Assembly: GCF_900078705.1 (NCBI RefSeq)
Contig: NZ_FKIF01000007.1
Coordinates: forward strand, 558,001-622,000
From: Bordetella ansorpii
GTDB lineage: Bacteria > Pseudomonadota > Gammaproteobacteria > Burkholderiales > Burkholderiaceae_B
Length of the DNA stretch: 64,000 nt
Direction of reading: 5' to 3'
Part shown: positions 27,503-36,605 of the stretch, piece after piece
Layout of the letters: each line of letters starts with the position of its first letter
Position numbering within the stretch: the first letter of the stretch is position 1
The notes under the pieces: generated by a model
The model's database searches: none
What the model was told of the DNA's origin: nothing
Seen by the model: the letters and a program-made list of their open reading frames with translations, nothing else
Position numbers and translations under genes: made by a program

Positions 27503-28438
27503 ATGGAACTACGCCAACTCCGCTATTTCGTCGCGGTCGCCGAGGAACTGAGCTTCAGCGCCGCCGCGCGGCGCCTGCACGTCAGCCAGCCACCGCTCAG
27601 CCTGCAGATCAAGGCATTGGAAGAGGAACTGGGTTCCGTGCTGCTGGAACGCACCAAGCGCCACGTGGCGCTGACCGAAGCCGGCGCGCTGTTCCTGGAG
27701 CAAGCCCGCGCCGCCCTGCGGCACGTGGACCGCGCCGGCGAAGTGGTGCGGCTGGCCTCGCGCGGCCTGGCAGGAGAACTGCGCCTGGCCTTCACCGCGT
27801 CGGTGCCCATGTTCGATGCCTTTCCCCGCCTGATCCAGCGTTTTCGCGCGGCCCACCCGCAGGCCCGCGCCGACCTGGCCCACATGTCCACGGGCCAGCA
27901 ACTGCGCGCCCTGGCGGACAAGACCATCGACGTGGGTTTCCTGCGGCCGTCCCTGCTGTTCTGCGCGCCGGCCAGCATCGCGACGCTGCCGCTATGGGGC
28001 GACCGTCTGGTCGCGGTCCTGCCCGATCAGCATCCCCTGTCGCACGGCACGCAGCCCCTGCCCCTGGCCGCCTTGAAAGATGAACCCTTCATCCTGTTTC
28101 CGCGCGGATTGGGCTGCGGGCTGTTCGAACACGTCATGGTGCTGACCAGCCGCGCCGGCTACGCGCCGCGCCTGGTGCAGGAAGCCCGGGAAGGCGCCAC
28201 CATCCTGGGCCTGGTGGCCGCGGGCATGGGCATTTCGATCCTGCCTGAAACCTATGCCCGCAGCGGCGTGCCCGGCGTGGCCTATCGTCCCATCGACACT
28301 CCCGATGCCGCCAGCCAGCTGCTGATGGCCTATCGTCCCGACGACGACGGCCCGCTGCTGCGGCGGTTTCTCGATACGGTCTGGCGCTGCCTGTACAGCG
28401 CCCCGGCGCCCCCAGGCGGCTCGCCGCGGCTCGGCTAA
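27503..28438 (+). CDS. LysR-family transcriptional regulator
   Basis: This 311-residue regulator has the standard N-terminal winged helix-turn-helix (MELRQLRYFVAVAEELSFSAAARRLHVSQPPLSLQI, residues 1-36) and linker helix (ALRHVDRAGEV). The two-lobed effector domain contains ELRLAFTASVPMFDAF and LVQEAREGATILGLVAAGMGISILP. It resembles the CatM/BenM/CbnR group that senses aromatic-pathway intermediates. I chose the ATG at 27503 because the family starts with MELRQL. It is divergent from the Bug receptor and GalB-like genes, which it probably controls. The C-terminus runs 4 bases into the remnant hydrolase gene on the other strand. Confidence 0.93.
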   Translation: MELRQLRYFVAVAEELSFSAAARRLHVSQPPLSLQIKALEEELGSVLLERTKRHVALTEAGALFLEQARAALRHVDRAGEVVRLASRGLAGELRLAFTASVPMFDAFPRLIQRFRAAHPQARADLAHMSTGQQLRALADKTIDVGFLRPSLLFCAPASIATLPLWGDRLVAVLPDQHPLSHGTQPLPLAALKDEPFILFPRGLGCGLFEHVMVLTSRAGYAPRLVQEAREGATILGLVAAGMGISILPETYARSGVPGVAYRPIDTPDAASQLLMAYRPDDDGPLLRRFLDTVWRCLYSAPAPPGGSPRLG

Positions 28439-28689
28439 TGCCGCATCGCGGCTTCCACGAAACCTGACAGCTCACGATTGAAGCGCTGCCGCTCCTCCAT
28501 GAACGGCGCATGCCCCGCTTCTGGATAGAACTGGCCGGTGATCCGCGCATTCAGGGCCCGGGCCCGCTGGAAAGAGGCTTCGGCGCGAACCAGCGCGTCG
28601 CGCGCGCCATAGATCAACAGCAGCGGCTTGTGCATCGCCGCCAGGCCCTGGGGCGCCTCCACCGACATGCCGTGCACCGCATGCTCAGG
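28435..28689 (-). pseudogene. alpha/beta-hydrolase remnant, C-terminal third
   Basis: The leftward frame encodes about 84 residues that end a typical alpha/beta-fold hydrolase. They include KPLLLIYGARDALV (strand plus acid residue), FYPEAGHAPFMEE with the catalytic histidine, and FNRELSGFVEAA as the last helix. The nucleophile-elbow half is missing: an in-frame stop (TGA at 28690-28692) lies directly upstream and unrelated sequence begins there. It is a 5'-truncated relic, not a complete gene. Confidence 0.75.
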
Positions 28690-28922
28690 TCAGGCAGATC
28701 CAGCGCCTGATCGCCACCGGCTTCAGCCTGGCGGAGATCCGCGGCTTTCCCGGCTGCATGTTGCTGATCGAAGGCGCCAAAGCCTGCGCGGCCATCACGG
28801 ATGCAAAGCGCAAGCGGCTTGCGATCCTGGAACGGCGGATAACCGCGCTCGAAAAACAACGGCAACGCCTGCGTGCCATGGTTGTCGAAAGCGCCGAATC
28901 CGACGAGAACCTGTCGCCATAG
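28680..28922 (+). pseudogene. MerR-family regulator remnant, C-terminal part
   Basis: The frame ending at TAG 28920-28922 encodes QIQRLIATGFSLAEIRGF, CMLLIEGAKACAAITDAKRK and the coiled-coil RLAILERRITALEKQRQRLR. This is the second half of a MerR-type regulator (end of the DNA-binding domain and dimerisation helix). The N-terminal helix-turn-helix start (normally about 35 more residues) is missing, because the sequence to the left belongs to the hydrolase remnant on the other strand. It is a truncated relic. Confidence 0.65.
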
Positions 28923-29112
28923 CCAGGCGATGCGTTGACGCTCGCCGATATCGACATCGCCGCCCCATTTTCACGCTACCGACGAACCGGCACGCCCCAC
29001 GACGAATTCCCTGACCTCGTCGCCTGGCAGGAGCGCCTGCCCCGAACCGTGCCGGCACGGGCGCAGACGCGAGATGAAGTCGAGCAACGCCTGGGAGCAG
29101 TACCGCAGGCCG
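28923..29112 (+). pseudogene. glutathione S-transferase-like C-terminal remnant
   Basis: Directly after the MerR stop, in the same frame, the sequence reads PGDALTLADIDIAAPFSRY, then DEFPDLVAWQERL and VPARAQTRDEVEQRL. This resembles the C-terminal helical domain of glutathione S-transferases (LTxADI and PxLxAW motifs). No thioredoxin-fold N-terminus is present and no natural stop follows, so this is an internal fragment. The match rests on short motifs. Confidence 0.45.
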
Positions 29113-29181
29113 CACGCGCAAGCGATTTCCGTAGACATCCGGGGCCACGGGCAAAAGCGCGCGCCAGGGCAACCGGGCAGC
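29101..29181 (+). pseudogene. possible alpha/beta-hydrolase N-terminal scrap
   Basis: A third frame here encodes AISVDIRGHGQKRAPGQPGS, which resembles the early VxxVDxRGHGxSxxP segment of alpha/beta hydrolases. It is cut off on the right by the end of the methylglyoxal synthase gene. It could be the other end of the same hydrolase whose C-terminus lies reversed at 28435-28689, implying an inversion. Support is one short motif. Confidence 0.25.
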
Positions 29182-30069
29182 CTACACCCGCTCGGCACGC
29201 AACCGCGCCGCCTGCGCCCAGCGCCGCGCCACCACCGGCGAAGTCGCGCACGCGGCATGCGCCGTCGCCACGCGCACGGCCCGTTCCAGCAGTTGGATGT
29301 CGGCCTCGTGCTGGCGCGCCACGTGCGGATCCTCGAAGAACACCACCCGCTGGCACTGCTGTTCCAGCACCAGTTCGGCGATCTGCGCGTCGCCGCCCAG
29401 CGGCCCGCTCAGGTAACGGCGCACCCAGGGCTTGTCTGCGGGCCAGCCGCGCGACCAGGCCAGGTCGTTCAGCAGTCCGCCCGTCGTGCCCGTCGCCACC
29501 CGGCTGGCGAACTGCGACAACAGGTCGAAGTGCTCGGCCGCGAACGTCAGCATTTCGCTTTTCAAGGCATCGTGCGCGATCAGCGCCAGCGTCTGGCGGC
29601 CGAAATCGAAATGGCGCGACACCGCGGGATCCGGCGTCAGGCCCGCCAGCACGCGCTCGGCCTCGATCCATTCGATGGCCCCGGCCAGCGTCGAGATGAA
29701 CGGCCGACCGTGCGTGATGCACTGGCGCTTGAGCGCCAGCGCCTCCGGAAAGATGGAAGAAGGATCCACCGGATCGATCAGGTAGATGGCGCCGTCGAAC
29801 GGTTCGGCGCCATCGCGTCCCTCGGTCACGCGCGCCACCAGCTTCATCAGGCCGCCTTCGCGGCCATAGGGATAACGGACCAGGCCGCGATACCCCTGAA
29901 GCATCTCTTCCCGCTGGATGGCGTCATAGGTGCGCCCGACCGTGTGCAGCTCCATGCCCAACTCGCGGATGCCCGCCGAACTGGCGCGCAGCCAGTCGAA
30001 CAGCGCGGCATCGGGGGTTTCGTGATGCAGGCGGTTGGCGGCAAGTCCGAAACGCAGGCGAGCGGTCAT
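29182..30069 (-). CDS. mgsA: methylglyoxal synthase with two tandem MGS-like domains
   Basis: Methylglyoxal synthase converts dihydroxyacetone phosphate to methylglyoxal. This 295-residue protein is about twice the E. coli length (152). The C-terminal half (about 165-280) carries a full active-site set: IAHDALK (H-D pair), RVATGTTGG (phosphate loop), LSGPLGGDAQ (catalytic aspartate region) and FFEDPHVARQHEAD. The N-terminal half (about 5-140) follows the same order of motifs in worn form. It has LAANRL where AHD is expected, VGRTYD for the phosphate loop, YPYGREGGLMK for GPxGGD, and YLIDPVDPSS for FFxDP. I read it as a duplicated MGS fold in which only the C-terminal copy is catalytic. The first copy may be regulatory. 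Confidence 0.85.
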   Translation of the reverse strand: MTARLRFGLAANRLHHETPDAALFDWLRASSAGIRELGMELHTVGRTYDAIQREEMLQGYRGLVRYPYGREGGLMKLVARVTEGRDGAEPFDGAIYLIDPVDPSSIFPEALALKRQCITHGRPFISTLAGAIEWIEAERVLAGLTPDPAVSRHFDFGRQTLALIAHDALKSEMLTFAAEHFDLLSQFASRVATGTTGGLLNDLAWSRGWPADKPWVRRYLSGPLGGDAQIAELVLEQQCQRVVFFEDPHVARQHEADIQLLERAVRVATAHAACATSPVVARRWAQAARLRAERV

Positions 30070-30260
30070 CGAGGAACACCGGAAACAGAGAGGTATTCGA
30101 TATTACTGTGCCTGATCGCGATACACCGGCGCCGTATCGACGGCGCCTGGATGGCTGCCCCTGCCCTCAGGAACATGCCGCCACCGGCCCGAGGCCCGGA
30201 TGTCCGCCATTTCCCGCTACGAGGCGGCTCCCGCGCCCCGTGGCCGGCCTCAAACAACAA

Positions 30261-30286
30261 CGGCCCCATCCTGATGGATGGAGCCG
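30261..30286 (-). terminator. intrinsic terminator of the isc operon
   Basis: On the leftward strand, CGGCTCCATCC pairs with GGATGGGGCCG (one mismatch, 4-base loop) and is followed by TTGTTGTTTG. It lies 31 bases beyond the iscX stop, so it probably ends the isc transcript. Confidence 0.75.
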
Positions 30287-30316
30287 CTCGCCTCGGCGCG
30301 CGCCGGGCGGCGCGCC

Positions 30317-30511
30317 CTATTGCGCCTCGTCGATCCACGCCATCTGGATGGCCTCGAGGATCTTCTCGCCGCTGCGCGCCGGATCGTCGTTGAAACCGGG
30401 CAGCGCCATCACCCATTCGCGCAACTGCGTGAACCGCACCGTGTTGGGGTCGACGTCGGGATGGGCGTCGGCCAGCGCGGCGGCGACGTCGTAGGTGTCG
30501 GTCCACTTCAT
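30317..30511 (-). CDS. iscX: Fe-S assembly protein IscX
   Basis: A 64-residue acidic protein of the IscX (YfhJ) family. It binds IscS and iron and tunes cysteine desulfurase activity in concert with frataxin. Landmarks are MKWTDTYDVA, HPDVDPNTVRFTQLREWV and the terminal KILEAIQMAWIDE. The length is essentially that of E. coli IscX (66). It starts 1 base after the fdx stop, the usual last place in the isc operon. Confidence 0.95.
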   Translation of the reverse strand: MKWTDTYDVAAALADAHPDVDPNTVRFTQLREWVMALPGFNDDPARSGEKILEAIQMAWIDEAQ

Positions 30512-30512
30512 G

Positions 30513-30854
30513 TCAGTGCGCCTCTTTGGCGTGATTGATCGTGTACTTCGGGATTTCCACGGTCAGGTCCTGGTCGGCGATCTTCGCCTGGCACGACAGC
30601 CGCGAGGTGGACGTCAGGCCCCAGGCCCGGTCCAGCAGGTCTTCCTCGGCGTCGGTGGCGTCCTCCAGCGACGCATAGCCCTGCTTCACGACGACATGGC
30701 ACGTGGTGCAGGCACAGGACAGTTCGCAGGCATGCTCGATATCGATGTGATTGTCGAGCAGCACGCGGCAGATGGAGACGCCTTGCGGCGCGTCTTCAAT
30801 GACGGCGCCATCGGGGCAGACGTCGGGATGAGGCAATACAGTCAGCTTGGGCAT
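30513..30854 (-). CDS. fdx: ISC-type [2Fe-2S] ferredoxin
   Basis: This 113-residue adrenodoxin-type ferredoxin donates electrons to Fe-S cluster assembly on IscU. The cluster ligands are visible in HACELSCACTTCHVVV and the late SRLSCQAKI, and the C-terminal EIPKYTINHAKEAH is typical of isc ferredoxins. It lies between hscA (6 bases) and iscX (1 base). Confidence 0.96.
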   Translation of the reverse strand: MPKLTVLPHPDVCPDGAVIEDAPQGVSICRVLLDNHIDIEHACELSCACTTCHVVVKQGYASLEDATDAEEDLLDRAWGLTSTSRLSCQAKIADQDLTVEIPKYTINHAKEAH

Positions 30855-30860
30855 GTCGGA

Positions 30861-32738
30861 TCAGGCGATTTCGTCCAATTTACGGCCAGCCAGCGCGCGC
30901 CGGATGCTGCGATCCATGCGGCGCGCGGCAAAGTCTTCGGTTGCATCGGACAGGGCCCGCACCGCGGCGCGCACGGCGTCCTCATCGTCCAGTTGCTGGG
31001 CCGCGTCGGCCTGCGTCAGGCATTGCTCGACACGCTCGCGCTCGTCGGCCTGCAGCAGGTCGCCATCGGCCTGCAGCGCCGCGCGCACGGATTCGGCCAG
31101 TTGCCGGGCCTCGACCTGCTGCTCGCGCAGCATGCGGGCGCGCGCATCGCTGTCGGCCTCGCGCACGCTGTCGGCCAGCATGCTGGCGACCTCGTCGTCG
31201 GACAGGCCATACGAGGGCTTGACCGTGACGGCGGCCTCGACGCCCGTGCTCTGCTCGCGCGCGGTCACGCTGAGCAGGCCGTCGGCATCCACCTGGAAGG
31301 TGACGCGGATACGGGCCGCCCCCGCCACCATGGGCGGAATGCCGCGCAGCTCGAACCGCGCCAGCGAACGGCTGTCGGCCACCAGGTCGCGCTCGCCCTG
31401 CACCACGTGCAGGCTCATCGCGCTCTGGCCGTCCTTGAAGGTCGTGAATTCCTGCGCGCGCGCCACCGGAATGGTGCTGTTGCGCGGGATGATCCGCTCG
31501 ACCAGGCCACCCATGGTTTCCAGGCCCAGCGACAGCGGGGTGACATCGAGCAGCAGCCAGTCTTCGCCCGGCGCGCGGTTGCCCGCCAGCAGGTTGGCCT
31601 GCAGGGCGGCGCCCAGCGCCACGACCTGATCGGGATCGAGGTCGACCAGCGGCTCGGTGCCGAACAGCTCGCCCACGGCACGGCGCACCACGGGCATGCG
31701 CGTGGCGCCGCCCACCATCACCACGCCGCGCACGTCGGCCGGCGCCAGGCCGGCATCGCGCAAGGCGCGCCGCGCGCTGTCCAGCGTGCGCTCGACCAGC
31801 TCGCGGGCCCATTCCTCGAATTGCGCGCGGCTCAGGTCGTAGGCCACGGCCGTGCCGTCGGCCAGCGTCACGTCCAGGCGCGCCTGCTCCTGCGAACTGA
31901 GCGCCTCGCGCGCGGCACGCGCGGCCACCAGCAGGCGGCGGCGGTCTGCGCGCGCGCCCTGCGCGTCGGCGGCTTGCGCGGCGGGCTGCCCGGCCAGCAC
32001 GCGCTCGACGATGAGCGAATCGAAATCGTCCCCGCCCAGCGCGGTGTCGCCGCCGGTGGCAATGACCTCGAAGACGCCGCGCGTCAGGCGCAGGATGGAG
32101 ACGTCGAACGTGCCGCCCCCCAGGTCGTACACGGCATACACGCCCTCGGCCGCGTTATCCAGTCCGTAGGCGATGGCGGCGGCGGTGGGCTCGTTCAAGA
32201 GGCGCAGCACGTTCAGGCCGGCCAGGCGCGCGGCGTCGCGCGTGGCCTGGCGCTGCGCGTCGTCGAAATACGCAGGCACGGTGATGACCGCGCCGACCAG
32301 ATCATCGCCCAGCACGTCTTCGGCGCGCTGGCGCAGCACCGCCAGGATCTGCGCGGACACTTCCACGGGGCTCAGGTCGCCCTGCACCGTGCGCACCCGC
32401 ACCATGCCCGGCGCATCGATGAATTCGTATGGCGCCCCGCTGGCCTGCGCCTCGGCCAGCGTGCGGCCCATGAACCGCTTGACCGACACGACCGTGTTGG
32501 CCGGATCATTGGCCTGTTGCGCCAGGGCGTCGTAGCCCGTGATGGCGCGGCCGCCCGGCAGGTACTGCACGGCGGACGGCAGCAGAGGCCGCCCGGCATC
32601 GTCATTCAGCACCTCGGCCACGCTGCTGCGCACCGCGGCCACCAGGGAATGGGTCGTACCCAGGTCGATCCCCACCGCCAGCCGGCGCTGGTGCGGCGCG
32701 GGCGACTCACCGGGTTCGGAAATCTGCAATAAAGCCAT
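30861..32738 (-). CDS. hscA: Fe-S assembly chaperone HscA (Hsp70 family)
   Basis: This 625-residue specialised Hsp70 binds the LPPVK motif of IscU and, with HscB, promotes cluster transfer. The ATPase domain shows [13 protein letters not shown] near residue 20, [22 protein letters not shown] and [13 protein letters not shown]. The substrate domain begins around [17 protein letters not shown] and includes [10 protein letters not shown]. Length is close to E. coli HscA (616). I chose the ATG at 32738 because the family has a short pre-ATPase tail (MALLQISEP). It sits 79 bases after hscB. Confidence 0.96.
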   Translation of the reverse strand: MALLQISEPGESPAPHQRRLAVGIDLGTTHSLVAAVRSSVAEVLNDDAGRPLLPSAVQYLPGGRAITGYDALAQQANDPANTVVSVKRFMGRTLAEAQASGAPYEFIDAPGMVRVRTVQGDLSPVEVSAQILAVLRQRAEDVLGDDLVGAVITVPAYFDDAQRQATRDAARLAGLNVLRLLNEPTAAAIAYGLDNAAEGVYAVYDLGGGTFDVSILRLTRGVFEVIATGGDTALGGDDFDSLIVERVLAGQPAAQAADAQGARADRRRLLVAARAAREALSSQEQARLDVTLADGTAVAYDLSRAQFEEWARELVERTLDSARRALRDAGLAPADVRGVVMVGGATRMPVVRRAVGELFGTEPLVDLDPDQVVALGAALQANLLAGNRAPGEDWLLLDVTPLSLGLETMGGLVERIIPRNSTIPVARAQEFTTFKDGQSAMSLHVVQGERDLVADSRSLARFELRGIPPMVAGAARIRVTFQVDADGLLSVTAREQSTGVEAAVTVKPSYGLSDDEVASMLADSVREADSDARARMLREQQVEARQLAESVRAALQADGDLLQADERERVEQCLTQADAAQQLDDEDAVRAAVRALSDATEDFAARRMDRSIRRALAGRKLDEIA

Positions 32739-32817
32739 ATCTCGCTTGAATTTCTTGGAAGTATGGAGGGGGCGGACGGACCAGGCGGCCGGCGCATTCC
32801 AACCGCTGGCCGGGGCG

Positions 32818-33330
32818 CTATCGCAACGGCTGCAGTTGGGCCAGCTCCTGCGCCAGGCGTTCGATGAACATCCACTCGCGTACCTTCTGCCCCGCTTGCG
32901 CGGTGTCGCCGCGCGCGTCCAGCAGATCGGCCAGCGTGCGGCGCATCGCTTCGCGCGCCTCGCCCAGCTCGGCGCGCAGTGCGTCCGCGCGGGCGGCATC
33001 TTGGCGCGCGTCGTCGAGCATCTCGCGCCATTCCATCTGCTGCATCAGGAAAGCGGGATCCATCGAGGTGTTGCTTTCGGTCTGCAGGTCGACGCCCGCC
33101 TGCTCGCACAGATAACGCGCGCGCAGCAGCGGATCACGCAGTTGCCGGTAGGCTTCGTTGGCGCGCGCGGACCACTGCATGGCCACGCGCCGCTCGGCGG
33201 CGCTTGCCGTGGCATAGCGGTCGGGATGCACCCGTGCCGCCACGTCGCGCCACGCGCGCTCCAGGGCATCCGTATCGATGTCGAACCGCGCGGGCAACCC
33301 GAACAGGCTGAAGTGATCGTCCGCCGCCAA
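32818..33330 (-). CDS. hscB: Fe-S assembly co-chaperone HscB (J-protein)
   Basis: This 170-residue J-domain protein stimulates HscA and delivers IscU. The J-domain occupies about residues 1-75 with [14 protein letters not shown], the essential HPD tripeptide in VHPDRYA, and [17 protein letters not shown]. The C-terminal three-helix IscU-binding domain includes [11 protein letters not shown]. Size matches E. coli HscB (171). It lies 3 bases after iscA. Confidence 0.96.
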   Translation of the reverse strand: MAADDHFSLFGLPARFDIDTDALERAWRDVAARVHPDRYATASAAERRVAMQWSARANEAYRQLRDPLLRARYLCEQAGVDLQTESNTSMDPAFLMQQMEWREMLDDARQDAARADALRAELGEAREAMRRTLADLLDARGDTAQAGQKVREWMFIERLAQELAQLQPLR

Positions 33331-33333
33331 GGC

Positions 33334-33657
33334 CTACACCGTGAACGACTCGCCGCAGCCGCAGGTCGCCTTCTCGTTGGGGTTGCGGAACTTGAAGCCC
33401 TCGTTCAGGCCCTCGCGCGCGTAGTCGAGCTCGGTGCCATCCAGGTACGCCAGGCTCTTGGGATCGATGAACACCTTTACCCCGAAGCTCTCGAACATCT
33501 GGTCGGCCGTGTCGGCCTCGTCGACGTACTCGAGCTTGTAGGCCATGCCCGAGCACCCCGTGGTACGCACGCCCAGGCGCAGGCCAATGCCCTTGCCGCG
33601 CTTGGTCAGGTAGCGGCTGATGTGGTTGGCCGCCTTCTCGGTCAGGGTGACTGCCAT
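33334..33657 (-). CDS. iscA: Fe-S assembly A-type carrier IscA
   Basis: This 107-residue A-type carrier protein has the three conserved cysteines in [16 protein letters not shown] and [11 protein letters not shown]. It carries clusters to apo-targets. The ATG at 33657 gives the family start [13 protein letters not shown]; an in-frame upstream start would add an unrelated Pro/Arg-rich tail. It begins 4 bases beyond the iscU stop. Confidence 0.95.
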   Translation of the reverse strand: MAVTLTEKAANHISRYLTKRGKGIGLRLGVRTTGCSGMAYKLEYVDEADTADQMFESFGVKVFIDPKSLAYLDGTELDYAREGLNEGFKFRNPNEKATCGCGESFTV

Positions 33658-33661
33658 GATC

Positions 33662-34105
33662 TCAGCTCGCCGCGGCGGCCGTTGCCGTGACGGCCTCGGG
33701 TTGCGACACGGAGGCTTCGGCCGGCCCGCCGTGCTTGGCACGGTAGTCCTGCACGGCGGCCTTGATGGCGTCCTCGGCCAGAATGGAACAGTGGATCTTG
33801 ACGGGGGGCAGCGCCAGCTCTTCGGCGATCTGCGTGTTGCGGATGCTCATGGCCTGATCCAGCGTCTTGCCCTTCACCCATTCGGTGACCAGCGAGCTGG
33901 AGGCGATGGCGGAACCGCAGCCATAGGTCTTGAAGCGCGCATCCTCGATCACGCCCGACGGGCCGACCTTGATCTGCAGCTTCATGACGTCTCCACAGGC
34001 AGGCGCGCCGACCATGCCGGTGCCGACCGTGTCGTCGCCCTTTTCGAACGAACCCACGTTGCGGGGGTTTTCGTAATGATCCAGAACCTTGTCGCTATAT
34101 GCCAT
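33662..34105 (-). CDS. iscU: Fe-S cluster scaffold IscU with extended C-terminus
   Basis: IscU is the scaffold on which IscS-derived sulfur and iron form the cluster. Ligand residues are seen in [14 protein letters not shown] (Cys and the labile-cluster Asp), [13 protein letters not shown] and [15 protein letters not shown], the HscA recognition motif, is intact. The protein is 147 residues, about 19 longer than E. coli IscU. The extra part is an Ala/Thr/Val-rich tail (after YRAKHG) that looks unstructured, and no motif suggests a function for it. Confidence 0.96.
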   Translation of the reverse strand: MAYSDKVLDHYENPRNVGSFEKGDDTVGTGMVGAPACGDVMKLQIKVGPSGVIEDARFKTYGCGSAIASSSLVTEWVKGKTLDQAMSIRNTQIAEELALPPVKIHCSILAEDAIKAAVQDYRAKHGGPAEASVSQPEAVTATAAAAS

Positions 34106-34138
34106 GATGTTTCTCCACTGCTTGTTCGTGGCAGGGGC

Positions 34139-35350
34139 TCAGTGAGCGGCCCACTGCACGGTGTTCAGGTCGATGCCGTCCTTGGCCATTTCCCACAGCG
34201 GCGACATGTCGCGCAGCTTGCCCACCCGGCTCTTGATCAGTTCGACCGTGAAGTCGACTTCCTGCTCGGTGGTGAAACGGCCCAGGGTGAAGCGGATGGA
34301 ACTGTGCGCCAGTTCGTCGTTGCGGCCCAGGGCGCGCAGCACGTACGACGGTTCCAGGCTGGCCGAGGTGCAGGCCGAGCCGCTGGACACGGCCAATTCC
34401 TTGATGGCCATGATCAGCGACTCGCCCTCGACATAGTTGAAGCTGATGTTGAGGTTGTGCGGCACGCGGTGTTCCATGCTGCCGTTGACGTAGACCTCTT
34501 CGATCTGCGACAGGCCGGCGTACAGGCGGTCGCGCAGCATGCGCAGGCGCTCGTTCTCGGTGCCCATTTCCTCGCGGGCCAGGCGGAAGGCCTCGCCCAT
34601 GCCGACGATCTGGTGCGTGGCCAGCGTGCCCGAGCGGAAACCGCGCTCGTGGCCGCCGCCGTGCATCTGCGCCTCGATGCGCACGCGCGGCTTGCGGCGC
34701 ACGTACAGCGCGCCGATGCCCTTGGGACCGTAGGTCTTGTGCGCCGAGAACGACATCAGGTCGACCTTCAGCTTCTGCAGGTCGATCTCGACCTTGCCGG
34801 TGGCCTGGGCGGCATCCACGTGGAAAATGATGCCCTTCTCGCGGCAGATTTCGCCGATGGACTCGACATCTTGAATGACGCCGATCTCGTTGTTCACCAT
34901 CATCACCGACACCAGGATGGTATCGGGACGCAGCGCGCCCTTGAACGCATCCAGGCTGATCAGGCCATCCTCCTGGACGTCCAGGTAGGTGACTTCGAAG
35001 CCCTGGCGCTCGAGTTCGCGACAGGTGTCCAGCACCGCCTTGTGCTCGGTCTTGACCGTGATGATGTGCTTGCCGCGCTCGGCGTAGAAGTTGGCCGCGC
35101 CCTTGATGGCGAGGTTGTCCGATTCGGTGGCGCCGGAGGTCCAGACGATTTCACGCGGGTCGGCATTGACCAGCCTGGCGACTTCCTCGCGCGCCTTCTC
35201 GACGGCTTCCTCGGCGTCCCAGCCAAAAGCGTGGCTGCGCGATGCCGGGTTGCCGTAGTTTTCGTATAGCCAGGGCACCATCTTGTCGACCACGCGGGGG
35301 TCGACCGGCGTGGTGGCCGAGTAATCGAGATAGATGGGACGGGTGGTCAT
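34139..35350 (-). CDS. iscS: cysteine desulfurase IscS
   Basis: This 403-residue pyridoxal-phosphate enzyme takes sulfur from cysteine for Fe-S assembly and tRNA thiolation. It starts [20 protein letters not shown]. The cofactor lysine lies in [17 protein letters not shown], and the sulfur-carrying active-site cysteine in [17 protein letters not shown]. The C-terminal IscU-docking segment ends [14 protein letters not shown], like E. coli IscS. GGAGTTGC precedes the ATG at 35350; an in-frame TTG three codons upstream is a weaker alternative. It lies 18 bases after iscR. Confidence 0.97.
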   Translation of the reverse strand: MTTRPIYLDYSATTPVDPRVVDKMVPWLYENYGNPASRSHAFGWDAEEAVEKAREEVARLVNADPREIVWTSGATESDNLAIKGAANFYAERGKHIITVKTEHKAVLDTCRELERQGFEVTYLDVQEDGLISLDAFKGALRPDTILVSVMMVNNEIGVIQDVESIGEICREKGIIFHVDAAQATGKVEIDLQKLKVDLMSFSAHKTYGPKGIGALYVRRKPRVRIEAQMHGGGHERGFRSGTLATHQIVGMGEAFRLAREEMGTENERLRMLRDRLYAGLSQIEEVYVNGSMEHRVPHNLNISFNYVEGESLIMAIKELAVSSGSACTSASLEPSYVLRALGRNDELAHSSIRFTLGRFTTEQEVDFTVELIKSRVGKLRDMSPLWEMAKDGIDLNTVQWAAH

Positions 35351-35368
35351 TTTGTGCAACTCCTGCTT

Positions 35369-35902
35369 TTATACGGTGGCGTTGGCCTCGACGGCGGCCG
35401 CCGGCGCATTGGCCGCGCTCCCCGTGCGGCTGACCCGCACGGAGCATTCCTGGGCCTGGTTGGCCGCTTCCTGCAACTGGCGCACGCGCTGCTGGTCGAC
35501 CAGGTCCTGCAGGGAAACCGAGTCGAGGTAATCCACCATCTTGCGATTCAGCGTGGCCCAGAGTTCGTGCGTCATGCACTTGCCCGAGCGGCCATCGTTG
35601 CCGCTGGTGCAGTCGCGCTTGCCGCCACAGCTGGTGGCGTCGAGCGGTTCGTCCACGGCGAAGATGATGTCGGCGACGGTGACGTTGCGGGCCAGGCGGG
35701 CCAGCGAGTAGCCGCCGCCCGGACCGCGCACGCTGTCCACGAGTTCGTGGCGGCGCAACTTGCCGAACAGCTGTTCCAGGTAGGACAACGAAATGTTCTG
35801 CCGTTGGCTGATGGCCGCGAGCGTGACCGGGCCGCTGTGCTGCCGCATTGCCAGGTCGATCATGGCCGTTACGGCGAAACGCCCTTTGGTAGTTAGCCGC
35901 AT
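35369..35902 (-). CDS. iscR: Rrf2-family Fe-S regulator IscR
   Basis: This 177-residue regulator holds a [2Fe-2S] cluster and represses the isc operon when clusters are plentiful. The winged helix-turn-helix covers residues 1-70 (MRLTTKGRFAVTAMIDLA, ISLSYLEQLFGKLRR, GPGGGYSL). The cluster ligands C-x5-C-x5-C plus a histidine are seen in ATSCGGKRDC and GKCMTHELW. A perfect type-1-like IscR palindrome lies 66-90 bases upstream, so autoregulation is expected. It is the first gene of the isc operon. Confidence 0.97.
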   Translation of the reverse strand: MRLTTKGRFAVTAMIDLAMRQHSGPVTLAAISQRQNISLSYLEQLFGKLRRHELVDSVRGPGGGYSLARLARNVTVADIIFAVDEPLDATSCGGKRDCTSGNDGRSGKCMTHELWATLNRKMVDYLDSVSLQDLVDQQRVRQLQEAANQAQECSVRVSRTGSAANAPAAAVEANATV

Positions 35903-35967
35903 GGTGTGTTTCCTGTGTATCCGTAAAATCGCCTGAAAGCATCCAGAGGACTATGTCAGGCGGCCTA

Positions 35968-35992
35968 ATACTTGAGTAATTGCCTCAAGTAT
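35968..35992. promoter_or_regulatory. IscR type-1 binding site upstream of iscR
   Basis: ATACTTGAG and CTCAAGTAT form a perfect 9-bp inverted repeat with a 7-base AT-rich spacer. This matches the symmetric ATAnnnGAn...nTCnnnTAT pattern of [2Fe-2S]-IscR sites. A further single half-like motif, ATACCCGAG, lies at 35998-36006. Position relative to iscR fits promoter overlap. Confidence 0.85.
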
Positions 35993-36035
35993 AGCAAATA
36001 CCCGAGTAAATTGCTAGGCATCCAGGTCGGAAAAA

Positions 36036-36053
36036 ACCGCGCCTGGGCGCGGT
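36036..36053 (-). terminator. intrinsic terminator after the tyrosine phosphatase gene
   Basis: Read leftward, ACCGCGCC and GGCGCGGT form an 8-bp stem with a 2-base loop followed by six T residues. It ends the phosphatase transcript and insulates the isc promoter. Confidence 0.85.
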
Positions 36054-36116
36054 CTGAGAAAGAACTGCATGGGCCTGCCCCGCCCGCGTGCGAGCGCAGC
36101 AAGCCCTTCGAATGAT

Positions 36117-36605
36117 TTATGCGGCCTGATACTGGGTGGCGCGCTTGCGCACCAGCTCAAGCACGCCCTGACAGGCGTCTTCGATGTAGTCCAGCACCTT
36201 GCCGAAGCCCTCGGGACCGCCGTAGTACGGATCCGGCACGGTGGCTTCCTCGAACTCGTTCGCGAAGCGCATCAGCAGCATCAGCTTGTGCTGGTAGGCT
36301 TTGGGGCACTGCTGCTGCATGGCGGACAGGTTATCCCAGTCCATTGCCAGGATGAGATCGAAATCGCGGAAATCTTCCGCGGTGACCTGGCGGGCCTCGC
36401 AGTGAGTGATGTCATAGCCGCGCTTGCGGGCCGCGGCCAGGGCCCGGGCATCGGGAGCTTCGCCGATGTGATAGGCGTGGGTGCCCGCGGAGTCGATCCG
36501 CACGACGTCACCCAACCCGGCGTCATTCACCAGATGGCGAAACACACCCTCCGCGCTCGGCGAGCGGCAGATATTGCCCATGCAAACGAAAAGTACCTTG
36601 GTCAT
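36117..36605 (-). CDS. low-molecular-weight protein-tyrosine phosphatase
   Basis: A 162-residue cytoplasmic phosphatase. The P-loop CMGNICRSPSAEG (C-x5-R-S) lies at about residues 8-20 and the general-acid aspartate in VPDPYYGG. The substrate-specificity region is HIGEAPDARALAAARKRGYD. Unlike Etp/Wzb, there is no kinase or exopolysaccharide gene nearby, so its target is unknown. I chose the ATG at 36605 (MTKVLFVCMGN); the immediately preceding ATG codon is equivalent. Confidence 0.93.
   Translation of the reverse strand: MTKVLFVCMGNICRSPSAEGVFRHLVNDAGLGDVVRIDSAGTHAYHIGEAPDARALAAARKRGYDITHCEARQVTAEDFRDFDLILAMDWDNLSAMQQQCPKAYQHKLMLLMRFANEFEEATVPDPYYGGPEGFGKVLDYIEDACQGVLELVRKRATQYQAA

Noticed and set aside
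28721-28921. Reading the MerR fragment as a complete small regulator
   Set aside because: The DNA-binding N-terminus is absent and the left flank belongs to another gene remnant on the other strand, so I call it a relic.
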